Origin: Gordonia shandongensis DSM 45094
Lineage (GTDB): Bacteria > Actinomycetota > Actinomycetes > Mycobacteriales > Mycobacteriaceae
Length of the DNA: 64,000 bases
Assembly (NCBI RefSeq): GCF_000423025.1
Contig: NZ_AUHE01000009.1
Coordinates: forward strand, 1-64,000
Direction: 5' to 3'
This document shows positions 36,702-44,877 of the stretch, one piece after another. The notes under the pieces are model-generated. The model ran no database searches. It worked only from the letters and a program-made list of their open reading frames with translations, and was not told where the DNA came from. Position 1 is the stretch's first letter. Every line of letters begins with the position of its first letter. A program made the translations under genes and the position numbers.

Positions 36702-38396
36702 TCAGTGAGGCCCCTGGGCGTCCAGGCTGATCTCCTCGGCGTCCAGCCTGCGCAGGGCCGCGGACAGCGCCTCCGAACTGTAGGCCCCGCGGTCGCGCAA
36801 CTCGATGAGTTCGGACCGCTGCCGATGGATGATCGTGCGCCGCACCCGCCGCAGCTCGATCGCACCGGCCAACCGGCGGTCGAACGCATCGTCATCACCC
36901 AGTTCGGCCTCGTCGGCGGCCTCCATCTCGCGGATCTGCGCGACCCGTCGTGCGAGACCCGTGCCCGGACCGCACACTTCGGGGTCGTCGAGGACGCGGC
37001 TGCGGATCACCGTCAGCTCGCGGTGCAGCCGACGGCGTTCGGCGGCGGCGTCGGCGCGCTGGTCGGGCAGCCGCAGCCAGGTGATGACGGCACCGAGCGT
37101 TCCGCCCTGGATCAGCAGGGATCCCGCCGCGACGGTGAAGGCCACCAGGATCAGCAGCGACCGGTACGACGTGTCGGCGGGCAGCGTCTGCGCCGCCGCG
37201 AGGGTCACCACACCGCGCATCCCGGCCCACACGACCACCAGCCCTTCGCGGGACCCCATCGACTCGGTTCGGTAGTACTCGATGTCGGCCAGACCCCGGT
37301 CGATCCATCGCTGCACCCGGCGGGTCCTGCGGTCGTCGCCGTCGGGGAGCCGGTCGGCCATCTCGGCGAGGACGGGCTCCCGTGCGATCATCTTGCGCGC
37401 CCGTCTGTTGACCGCTCCCACCAGCGACATGACGAAGGCCAACCGGATCACCAGCAGCAGGGCCAGGGCGACGGCCGCCGGCCACACCGCGTGGATCACC
37501 GACTCGTGGCTCACGTGGACGTCGGTGACCAGCGCTTTGAGCTCGAGGCCCATGAGCAGGAACACCCCGCCCTCCAGCAGGAGCTCCACCATGTGCCAGT
37601 TCTGCTGGTCGGACTGCCGGTGTTCGGGCGTCAGCTGCCGGACGGCCCCTCGACCCGACACGAGCCCGGCGGCGACCGCGGCGACCAGCCCCGAGGCACC
37701 CATCGCCTCGGTCGGCAGATAGGCGATGTACGGGACGGTGAAGGCGATCGCCGTCGACACCGACGGATTCGACACGCGGGCGCGCAGTCGCAGCAGGATC
37801 CAGCCGATCGCCGCGCCGACGACGACGGCGGCGAGGATCGCCCAGACGAACGAGACGGCGACGCCGAGGAACGAGATGCTCGACGCCATCGCCGCGACCG
37901 CGGCCCGCAGAACCACCAGGGCGCTGGCGTCGTTGAACAGACTCTCCCCGCTGAGCACGGTGACCAGCCTGTTGGGCGCGCCGACACGGCGCACGGTGGC
38001 CGTCGCGACCGCATCGGTGGGACTGAGGATGGCGCCCAGGGCGACGCCGGTCGCATAGTCGACGGCCGGGAGGATCCACATGAAGAAGAGCCCCATCAAC
38101 AACGCACTGATCACCACCAGTGCGATCGACAGGCCGCTGATCGCCTGAAAGTCGCGTTTGAAGTCCATCGCGGGCAGCGCCACCGCCCCGGCGTAGAGCA
38201 GCGGCGGCAGCACGCCGATGAGAATCACCTCGGGGTTCACGGTGATGTCGGGGACCCCGGGCAGATAGCTGACGCCGACACCGGCCAGGACGAGCAGCAG
38301 CGGCGCGGCGAGCCGTACCCGCGGCGCGAGGAGGTTCGCGCCGGCGACGGCCAGCACGCATAGAACGACGACACCCACGATCTCCACGTCGAACAT
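36702..38396 (-). CDS. CPA1-family Na+/H+ antiporter
   Basis: The 564 residues have about 12 membrane segments in the first 420. Signature elements are ILIGVLPPLLYAGAVALP, LGAILSPTDAVATATV and GESLFNDASALVVLRA, whose ND pair is the cation/proton site; EGGVFLLMGLELKALV and GMRGVVTLAAAQTLP follow. The last 140 residues are a charged cytoplasmic tail (RRRLHRELTVIRSRVL and several Arg/Glu helices), as in bacterial NhaP/YjcE types. It should export Na+ or K+ for pH and salt balance. Confidence 0.93.
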   Translation of the reverse strand: MFDVEIVGVVVLCVLAVAGANLLAPRVRLAAPLLLVLAGVGVSYLPGVPDITVNPEVILIGVLPPLLYAGAVALPAMDFKRDFQAISGLSIALVVISALLMGLFFMWILPAVDYATGVALGAILSPTDAVATATVRRVGAPNRLVTVLSGESLFNDASALVVLRAAVAAMASSISFLGVAVSFVWAILAAVVVGAAIGWILLRLRARVSNPSVSTAIAFTVPYIAYLPTEAMGASGLVAAVAAGLVSGRGAVRQLTPEHRQSDQQNWHMVELLLEGGVFLLMGLELKALVTDVHVSHESVIHAVWPAAVALALLLVIRLAFVMSLVGAVNRRARKMIAREPVLAEMADRLPDGDDRRTRRVQRWIDRGLADIEYYRTESMGSREGLVVVWAGMRGVVTLAAAQTLPADTSYRSLLILVAFTVAAGSLLIQGGTLGAVITWLRLPDQRADAAAERRRLHRELTVIRSRVLDDPEVCGPGTGLARRVAQIREMEAADEAELGDDDAFDRRLAGAIELRRVRRTIIHRQRSELIELRDRGAYSSEALSAALRRLDAEEISLDAQGPH

Positions 38397-38480
38397 TCTC
38401 CACGCTCGGTTCGCCGGGCGCCGGTCGTCGTGTGATGACGGTCACCGCCGATATGCCCACGCAGATTGTGCCATCGAGCG

Positions 38481-38509
38481 TTGACAAGATTCACCTGCGG
38501 TGCGACGCT
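38481..38509 (+). promoter_or_regulatory. Probable promoter of diiron oxygenase gene 1
   Basis: TTGACA at 38481-38486, a 17-base spacer, then GACGCT at 38504-38509 (one base off TACGCT). It would give a leader of about 55 nt with AGGAGAAGG before the ATG. Unlike many genes here this one has a leader and a strong ribosome binding site. Confidence 0.5.
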
Positions 38510-38571
38510 GATAGCAACAGGTTCTCGATCGACGGTCCCCCACAACCGTCGGCGACAGTCAGGAGAAGGCG

Positions 38572-39582
38572 ATGACTTCCACCCAGCCCCGGCCCACCAC
38601 CTACACCCCGCCCGCCAAACAGGAGGAGCAGGTCGACTACTCGCAGGTCCTCGAGGACCTGTCGTCGGCGTCGGTGCGTCGCAACTTCGACCCCTACATC
38701 GACATCCAGTGGGACGCCCCCGAGATGGAGATCACCGAGAACGATCCGCGCTGGATCCTCGACTACGAGGTCGACCCCATCGGACGTCACCCCTGGTACC
38801 AGAGCCTCCCCCGCGAGAAGCAGATCAAGATCGGCATGTGGCGTCAGGCCAACGTCGCCAAGGTCGGCCTCCAGTTCGAGTCCATCCTCATCCGCGGCCT
38901 CATGCAGTACAGCTTCAAACTGCCCAACGGCGACAAGGCCTTCCGGTACACCACCCACGAGGCCAAGGAGGAGTGCAACCACACCCTCATGTTCCAGGAG
39001 ATGGTGAACCGGATCGGCATGAAGACCCCCGGCGCCAAGATCGGCTACCGCGTCATCTCGCCGCTCGTCCCGCTGGCCGCGACCACCCTCCCGACGGTCT
39101 TCTTCTTCGGCGTCCTCGGCGGCGAAGAGCCCATCGACCACATCCAGAAGGACTTCCTGCGCACCGGCGCCGACCTGCATCCGACGATGTCGGCGGTCAT
39201 GGAACTGCACGTCGCCGAAGAGGCGCGACACATCTCGTTCGCCCACAACCACCTGCGCGAGACCGTCCCCGCCAAGGGCCCGCTGCAGCGTTTCGCCCTC
39301 TCGATCGCGATGCCGATCGTCATGCGCGTGCTCTGCGGCGCCATCGTCGTCCCGCCGCGCGACTTCGAGAAGGAGTTCGACGTCCCCAAGAGCGTCATGA
39401 AGGACATCTTCTGGCGCTCGGACGAGTCGAAGAAGTTCCTGCGCAACGTCTTCGGCGACGTCCGGATGCTCGCCGAGCAGTGCGGCCTGATGAACCCGGT
39501 CTCGCGTCGCGTGTGGCGCGCACTCGGCATCGACGGCCGCTCCTCGCGGTACCGCAGCGAGCCGCTGTACACCGCGAGCTGA
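38572..39582 (+). CDS. AurF-like diiron oxygenase, copy 1
   Basis: A 336-residue helical protein of the AurF/p-aminobenzoate N-oxygenase group, resembling Rv0885. The ligand spacing matches AurF: Glu103 in LQFESILI, Glu134 and His137 in EAKEECNH, Glu186 in GGEEPID, and His213, Glu217 and His220 in ELHVAEEARH. The chemistry of mycobacterial members is unknown to me; AurF oxidises arylamines. The ferredoxin-reductase fusion gene downstream (80-bp gap) is the obvious electron donor, though a strong hairpin and a new promoter separate them. A paralogous pair lies at 61962-64000. Confidence 0.9.
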   Translation: MTSTQPRPTTYTPPAKQEEQVDYSQVLEDLSSASVRRNFDPYIDIQWDAPEMEITENDPRWILDYEVDPIGRHPWYQSLPREKQIKIGMWRQANVAKVGLQFESILIRGLMQYSFKLPNGDKAFRYTTHEAKEECNHTLMFQEMVNRIGMKTPGAKIGYRVISPLVPLAATTLPTVFFFGVLGGEEPIDHIQKDFLRTGADLHPTMSAVMELHVAEEARHISFAHNHLRETVPAKGPLQRFALSIAMPIVMRVLCGAIVVPPRDFEKEFDVPKSVMKDIFWRSDESKKFLRNVFGDVRMLAEQCGLMNPVSRRVWRALGIDGRSSRYRSEPLYTAS

Positions 39583-39606
39583 CAGCTCCCCCTCCCCCTG
39601 CTCGCA

Positions 39607-39643
39607 GACTCACCCGCGGACAGCTCGACCCCGCGGGTGAGTC
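39607..39643 (+). terminator. Perfect 13-bp hairpin between the oxygenase and reductase genes
   Basis: GACTCACCCGCGG pairs with CCGCGGGTGAGTC around eleven bases, followed by CCTATTC. It begins 25 bases after the oxygenase stop and should end or strongly reduce read-through into the reductase gene. Confidence 0.75.
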
Positions 39644-39645
39644 CC

Positions 39646-39651
39646 TATTCT
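39646..39651 (+). promoter_or_regulatory. -10 box for the reductase gene
   Basis: TATTCT (TANNNT) directly follows the hairpin and lies 11 bases before GTG 39663, leaving a leader of about 4-5 bases. It would give the reductase its own transcript. Confidence 0.5.
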
Positions 39652-39662
39652 GAGAAGGCCCC

Positions 39663-41156
39663 GTGCCCCACGTCATCACCCAGGCATGCTGCGGCGACGC
39701 CTCCTGCGTCTACGCGTGCCCCGTGAACTGCATCCACCCGACGCCCGAGGAACCCGACTTCGGCACCGCCGAGATGCTCTACATCGACCCGCAGACCTGC
39801 GTCGACTGCGGCGCGTGCGTCAGCGCATGCCCCGTCGGAGCGATCGTTCCCGGGCACCGTCTCACCGCGGACGCCGCCCGGTTCGCCGAGGTGAACGCCG
39901 ACCACTACCCGGACGCGGCCCCCGGCGATGCACGGTTCCCGGTCAATGCGAACTGGCGACTGCCGATGGCCCCGATCGACAAGCCGACCGCGCTCACCGG
40001 CGCCGCACCCGACGAGGTGCGGGTGGCGATCGTCGGATCGGGGCCGTCGGCGATGTACGCGGCCGACGAACTCCTCCGACACGACGAGGTGCGGGTCACC
40101 GTCTACGAGCGCTTGTCGGCGCCGTTCGGCCTGGCACGCTTCGGCGTCGCCCCCGATCACGAGTCGACACGGAGCGTCTCCGAACTCTTCGACGAGATCG
40201 CACGCCACCCGAACATCGAGATCCGGCTCAACGTCGAGATCGGCACCGACATCACGCTCGACGAGCTCCGCGCCACCCACCACGCCGTCCTGTGGGCCGG
40301 CGGCGCACCGACCGACCGTCCCCTGCAGATCCCGGGCGTCGACCTCCCCGGCGTCCAGAGCGCGACGTCGGTGGTCGGCTGGTACAACGGGCACCCCGAC
40401 TTCCTCCGCGCCACACCCGACCTCGACACCGACCGCGCCGTGGTGATCGGCAACGGCAACGTGGCCCTCGACGTCGCCCGGATCTTCACCTCCGAGCCCG
40501 ATCGACTGGCGTCCACCAGCATCGACCGCACGGCCTTGACCGCACTGCGGTCGTCGCGGCTCCGCGAGGTCGTCGTCGTCGCACGCCGCGGACCCGAACA
40601 CGCCGCGTTCACCATGCCCGAGCTCATCGGGCTGGCCGACAGCCACCGTCGCGTCTGGGTCGATCCGGCCGAGTTGGCGGGCGTCGACCCCGCCGACCAC
40701 GACGATCCGACCGTGTCGGCGAAGCTCGAGCTGCTCCACGAGATCGCGGCCCGCCCCAAACCCGCCGAACCCTTCATCCGGCTCTCGTTCGGTCATACGC
40801 CGGTCGCCGTCGTCGGCGATGAGCGGGCGACCGGCGTCGAGTTCGTGCGCACCGGCACCGACGAGACGGTCGTGCTGGACGCCGGACTGGTGCTCACCGC
40901 GATCGGGTACCGAGGCAAGCCGGTGCCCGGCCTGCCGTTCGACGACCAGCACGGAACCGTACGGAACGACGCCGGCCGCGTCGTGGCCGACGACGGCCCG
41001 GTCCCGGGCCTGTTCGTGACGGGTTGGATCAAACGCGGCCCCACCGGTTTCATCGGCACCAACAAGACCGACTCCGGCGAGACCGTGGCCAACCTCCTCG
41101 CCGACGCGGAGGCGGGCGCCCTGCCGAAGCCCGACGGACGGGCGGTCGGCGTCTAA
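39663..41156 (+). CDS. Ferredoxin-fused ferredoxin-NADP reductase (FprB-like), copy 1
   Basis: The 497 residues join an N-terminal bacterial ferredoxin to an adrenodoxin-reductase-like flavoprotein. The ferredoxin has Cys9, 10, 15, 19 and 23 (CCGDASCVYACPVNC) and Cys46, 49, 52 and 56 (CVDCGACVSACPV), enough for two Fe-S clusters. The FAD motif is VAIVGSGPSAMYAADEL near residue 121, with Ala where many members have Gly; the NADP motif is VVIGNGNVALDVARIF. It should pass electrons from NAD(P)H through its own clusters to the diiron enzyme next door, the Rv0885-Rv0886 arrangement. The C-terminal GWIKRGPTGFIGTNKTDS closes the FAD site. Confidence 0.93.
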   Translation: MPHVITQACCGDASCVYACPVNCIHPTPEEPDFGTAEMLYIDPQTCVDCGACVSACPVGAIVPGHRLTADAARFAEVNADHYPDAAPGDARFPVNANWRLPMAPIDKPTALTGAAPDEVRVAIVGSGPSAMYAADELLRHDEVRVTVYERLSAPFGLARFGVAPDHESTRSVSELFDEIARHPNIEIRLNVEIGTDITLDELRATHHAVLWAGGAPTDRPLQIPGVDLPGVQSATSVVGWYNGHPDFLRATPDLDTDRAVVIGNGNVALDVARIFTSEPDRLASTSIDRTALTALRSSRLREVVVVARRGPEHAAFTMPELIGLADSHRRVWVDPAELAGVDPADHDDPTVSAKLELLHEIAARPKPAEPFIRLSFGHTPVAVVGDERATGVEFVRTGTDETVVLDAGLVLTAIGYRGKPVPGLPFDDQHGTVRNDAGRVVADDGPVPGLFVTGWIKRGPTGFIGTNKTDSGETVANLLADAEAGALPKPDGRAVGV

Positions 41157-41171
41157 CCGTCCCCCGAACAC

Positions 41172-41210
41172 CGAACGGCTCCACCTGTGGACAACGGGTG
41201 GAGCCGTTCG
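41172..41210 (+). terminator. Perfect 14-bp hairpin terminator after the reductase gene
   Basis: CGAACGGCTCCACC pairs perfectly with GGTGGAGCCGTTCG around eleven bases, 15 bases after the stop. The next bases (TCGTCCGCG) are not U-rich. Confidence 0.8.
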
Positions 41211-41297
41211 TCGTCCGCGCGCGTCTAACTGAATAGCGGGTCGCCGACCCGCCGCCGGCACCCACGGTGCGGGCACGCGGTTACGTGCGGGGGCGTC

Positions 41298-41579
41298 ATG
41301 GAGTTCGGAATCGATCCCGACCAGGTCACCCAGATCGCCGCCGCCTGGCGACGGTCGGGCGACGAGATGAGGGCCCTGAGATTCGGGAGGGATGCGGAGC
41401 CCGCGGGGTCTGCGGCGGTCGCCGAGCTGGCGCATTGCCGGGCCGCGGCCCGCAGGGGTGCCACCGGCCAGGGCGACGAGGTGCGGGCACTCGCTGCCGC
41501 CCTCGACTCGTTCACCGCCACCACCGTCGAGTCGGACCGCGCCGCCGGCGCGGCCATCGCCGCCACGCCGTCGTCATGA
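41298..41579 (+). CDS. Small WXG100/EspC-like protein (93 aa)
   Basis: The protein is mostly helical and looks like the small ESX-linked or EspC-type partners: MEFGIDPDQVTQIAAAWRRSGDEM at the N-terminus (AAW near residue 21) and a second helix with VRALAAALDSFTATTVESDRAAG. No classical WxG is seen. The stop overlaps the start of the DUF1023 gene (ATGA), so they are made together. Secretion through a type VII system is an inference; no ESX core genes are in the window. Confidence 0.75.
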   Translation: MEFGIDPDQVTQIAAAWRRSGDEMRALRFGRDAEPAGSAAVAELAHCRAAARRGATGQGDEVRALAAALDSFTATTVESDRAAGAAIAATPSS

Positions 41580-43183
41580 CCCGCATCTCGGAGGTGCTCG
41601 GCTGGCCGCTGGACGAGTTGGCGGCCGCTGCGGCGGCCTTCGATCTCGACGCGGAGGTCGTCGTCCGCTCCGCGGACACGTTGACGCGGTCGTTGACCAG
41701 CGCCCCCGACTGGCACGGCACCACGCGCGACGCCGCCGGGCGCCGGGCGCGCGCTGAGGCCGCCGGCATGGCGCGAATGGAACTGGCGTTGCGCGGGATC
41801 GCACTACGCACCAGGGTGGGACACGGGGTCCTGGTATCGATCCGCGACCGGTTGCGCGACAGGATCGCACGTGCCGAGGCCGAAGGCTTCGCGGTCGCCG
41901 ACAACGGCGCGGTCGCGCATCCGCATCCGTCTCGGCGGGAGGACTCGGACTTCCTCACCGAACGGATCCGGGAGCTGCTGTCCAGCGCCCGAGCCGCCGA
42001 CCGGAGTCTTCGCGACCAGTTGGCCGAGGCCACGTCGCTGCTGACGGGTTCGGGCGACCACATCCCGTCGCCGACGGGCGTCGTCACCTCTCCGGCCGCC
42101 GCCGCGAAGGCGATGCTCTCCCTGCCCCCCGAGGCGACCGCCGCCTATTGGGAGAGTCTCACCGCGGCGCAGCGCGCGCGGTTGACCGAGGTCGCCCCGG
42201 GTGTGATCGGGAACCTCGACGGGGTCCCGTTCGGCGACCGCGACCGCGCCAACCGGGTGTCCATCGCGCGGAGGATCGGCGTTGAGAAACGTGAACCGGG
42301 CGGCGGCGACCCCGCCGTCGTCACCCGACTCCGCGAGCTGCTCGACCCGGTCACCGACGACGAGGGACGCACGGTGCCGCGGCGGATCGTGACGTTTCAC
42401 GCCGACGACGGGCGGTACGTCGAGATGATCGGTGAACTGACCCCCACGGCCACCGGCGCCGCCGTGATGGTGCCGGGGACGGGAACGAGCCTGGCCAACG
42501 CCGACGCCTCTCGGCGTCGTGCCCTCGGCCTGGCGCAGAGCAGCGGTGCGCCGGTCTTCGTCTTCGTCGACGGTGAGCTGCCGCCCGACCTCCCGGCGGC
42601 GGCCGATGCCGACTACGCCGAGCGCATGGCCCCGCGTCTGGTGACGTTCATGGCTTCGCTCGATCGGGAACTCGATCACTCGGCCGTCGACCTGAAGACC
42701 ACGGTGATCGGTCACTCGTACGGCGGATCGGTGGTCGGCACGGCCGAGCAGCTCGGCATGGGGGCCGATCGGGTGGTCTATGCGTCGTCGGCGGGCACCG
42801 GGGTGCTCGACGGTCCGTGGCGGAACCCGAATCCCGAGGTCTCCCGGTACTCCCTGACACCGCCCGGCGATCCGATTCACTATGTGCAGCAGTTCGCGGG
42901 AGTCGTCCACGGCGGCGACCCCGACGTGGCGCCCGGAGTCACTCGTCTGGACACCGGGTACTACGACGGCCCCGATCACCGGCTCGTCGCGGGCCGCTCG
43001 GCGCATTCGGACTATCTCGACGATCCCCGGTCGGGTGCGATGCGAAATATCGCCGCGGTCGTCGCCGGCCGACCGACGACCCGCTACGTCGACCGCGGCC
43101 CGGACATCGATACCGACAGCGACGCGCCCTATCTGCTGTCGCAACTCCGCGACAAGGTGCTCGATCTGGTCCCGTTCCCCTGA
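41576..43183 (+). CDS. DUF1023 alpha/beta-hydrolase with a helical N-terminal domain
   Basis: The 535 residues have two parts. Residues 1-150 are long amphipathic helices with a W-x-G-T pattern (SAPDWHGTTRDAAGRRARAE), like WXG100-type heads fused to effectors. Residues about 190-535 are the DUF1023 hydrolase: MVPGTGTSLANAD near 300, the nucleophile Ser381 in VIGHSYGGSVVG, and a late His in DHRLVAGRSAHSDYLDD. Start is ATG 41576, overlapping the upstream small gene. Such Mycobacteriales proteins are thought to be cell-envelope or secreted esterases, but the substrate is unknown. Confidence 0.85.
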   Translation: MTRISEVLGWPLDELAAAAAAFDLDAEVVVRSADTLTRSLTSAPDWHGTTRDAAGRRARAEAAGMARMELALRGIALRTRVGHGVLVSIRDRLRDRIARAEAEGFAVADNGAVAHPHPSRREDSDFLTERIRELLSSARAADRSLRDQLAEATSLLTGSGDHIPSPTGVVTSPAAAAKAMLSLPPEATAAYWESLTAAQRARLTEVAPGVIGNLDGVPFGDRDRANRVSIARRIGVEKREPGGGDPAVVTRLRELLDPVTDDEGRTVPRRIVTFHADDGRYVEMIGELTPTATGAAVMVPGTGTSLANADASRRRALGLAQSSGAPVFVFVDGELPPDLPAAADADYAERMAPRLVTFMASLDRELDHSAVDLKTTVIGHSYGGSVVGTAEQLGMGADRVVYASSAGTGVLDGPWRNPNPEVSRYSLTPPGDPIHYVQQFAGVVHGGDPDVAPGVTRLDTGYYDGPDHRLVAGRSAHSDYLDDPRSGAMRNIAAVVAGRPTTRYVDRGPDIDTDSDAPYLLSQLRDKVLDLVPFP

Positions 43184-43252
43184 CGACGCCGCGAATCGGC
43201 GTCGGACATGTCACCGAGACCGCGGGGACGTCGTTTTGTCGGAGGCTCTTGT

Positions 43253-43258
43253 TAGTGT
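43253..43258 (+). promoter_or_regulatory. Possible -10 box for the DUF222-HNH gene
   Basis: TAGTGT fits TANNNT and would give a leader of about 53 nt before ATG 43317. The remainder of the 133-bp gap shows no other clear signal. Confidence 0.35.
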
Positions 43259-43316
43259 CGTGTCACAGCTTCAATAGCGGCGATGAGCTGCAGGAACACG
43301 CTAGGGGGTGAGGGTC

Positions 43317-44837
43317 ATGACGACGATCATCGCTGAGCCGGCCTCACCCGGCCTGGATGCCCTGCTCCCCGATGATCCGGTCGCCCTGGCCGCCGTCGCG
43401 AATGCAGTCGCGGTGAAGCTGGCCGCACTACCGCTGGCCGCCTCCACCGAGGGCGAGCTACTGGCGGCGGCAGAGTCGTTGGAGCAGGCGCGGCGCCGGT
43501 TCGACGCCGCCGATGCGGCCGTCCTGGTGGAGATCTCCGACCGGGGTGCCTACCGCACAGCCGGCTACCTGTCCCTGCACGCATATCTGTCCGGTGGTCT
43601 GCGGGTCGGAGACGGCGCCGCCCGCCGACGCCGGGTCGCCGCCGCGGCCATCGGACGATTCACCAACATGCAAGGTCAAACCCTCGAACCGCGGTGCCCG
43701 GCCACCGCCGACGCAGTCGCCGACGGGCAGATCGGGGTCGATCACGTCCTGGAGATCGACGCCGTCCTGACCCGCATCCCCGCCGCCGTCACCACCGACG
43801 TCCGCGAGGGTGCCGAAGCCCAACTCGCGGCCGTCGCCCGCACCCTGACCCCCGCCGGCGTCCGCACCGCCGGCATCCGCCTGCTGGCACATTTGGATCC
43901 TGATGGGCAGCTCACCGACGACCGCGACCGCCGCCGCCTGCGCGGTCTGGCGTTGATGCCCCAAGACCGACAGTTGATGAGCACACTCCGCACCCGGCTC
44001 ACCCCAGGGTTGCGGGCCGAGCTCGAGGTCATGCTGCAGTCCTGGGCGGCCCCGGGCATGAACAATCCCGATGACCCCGCCTCCCCGACCGGGGCGATGG
44101 AGTCGGCCGACCCGGCCGTGGTGGCTGCGGCGGCCGAACGAGATGACCGCACCCCGATGCAACGCAACCACGACGCCCTGCACGCCCTCCTGATCCTCGC
44201 CCGCCAACAATCCAACACCCCGACGTCGGCGTCCGGGTCGGGGTCGTTGCGTTCCGAACTCGTCGTCACCATCACCGACGCGGAACTGGCCGCCCACGCC
44301 GGCATCGCGTTGACCGCCACCGGGACCCGAGTACCGATCAGCGAACTGGTCCGGCTGGCCGCCGACGCGACCCCACACCTGGCGGTGTTCGCCCACACCA
44401 CCGGCGAACCCCTGTACCTCGGACGCGGGCGCCGCCTGGCCTCCCGCGCCCAACGGTTGATGCTCTTCGCGCGCGACCGCGGCTGCACCGCCCCCGGCTG
44501 CGCAGCCCCCTTCGCCCGCACCGAGGCCCATCATTTTCCGGACTGGCAGGACGGCGGACCCACCGACATCGACCACCTCGGGGCGGCCTGCGGCAGCCAC
44601 AACCGCACCGTCGGCACCGCACCCGGCCAATGGGAAACCCGCATCGCGGCCACCGGACCCCACACCGGACGCGTCCACTGGCGACCGGTCACACCAACCA
44701 CCACACCACCAACCACACCAACAGACACCAGCGGGCCCCATCGGTGGCAGCTCAACACCATCCACCACGCCGAACTCCTCCCGACCACAGACCCCGACCC
44801 ACCACCAGAACCACCAGCACCACCAGAACCGGACTGA
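43317..44837 (+). CDS. DUF222 / HNH endonuclease domain protein (13E12 repeat family)
   Basis: The 506-residue protein has the DUF222 region (residues about 30-330, with SLEQARRRFDAADAAVLVEI, ARRRRVAAAAIGRF and ARTLTPAGVRTAGIRLL) and a C-terminal HNH nuclease fold (FARDRGCTAPGCAAPFARTE, then AHHFPDWQDGGPTDIDHLGA and CGSHNRTV). It is the family of the REP13E12 elements of Mtb, which occur in many copies and are often linked to phage integration sites. The tail is Pro/Thr-rich (TTTPPTTPTD). AGGGGGTGAGG precedes ATG 43317; a GTG nine bases upstream is also possible. Base composition shifts to CCACC-rich runs at the 3' end. Confidence 0.9.
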   Translation: MTTIIAEPASPGLDALLPDDPVALAAVANAVAVKLAALPLAASTEGELLAAAESLEQARRRFDAADAAVLVEISDRGAYRTAGYLSLHAYLSGGLRVGDGAARRRRVAAAAIGRFTNMQGQTLEPRCPATADAVADGQIGVDHVLEIDAVLTRIPAAVTTDVREGAEAQLAAVARTLTPAGVRTAGIRLLAHLDPDGQLTDDRDRRRLRGLALMPQDRQLMSTLRTRLTPGLRAELEVMLQSWAAPGMNNPDDPASPTGAMESADPAVVAAAAERDDRTPMQRNHDALHALLILARQQSNTPTSASGSGSLRSELVVTITDAELAAHAGIALTATGTRVPISELVRLAADATPHLAVFAHTTGEPLYLGRGRRLASRAQRLMLFARDRGCTAPGCAAPFARTEAHHFPDWQDGGPTDIDHLGAACGSHNRTVGTAPGQWETRIAATGPHTGRVHWRPVTPTTTPPTTPTDTSGPHRWQLNTIHHAELLPTTDPDPPPEPPAPPEPD

Positions 44838-44877
44838 CACCACCCTCGATGTCAGAGGCGCCCGGCATCATGGGGCC

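Noticed and set aside
44640..44840. CRISPR-like or satellite array in the CCACC-rich 3' end of the DUF222 gene
   Set aside because: The runs are irregular ACC/CCA codons for a Pro/Thr-rich protein tail, with no constant repeat and spacer lengths.
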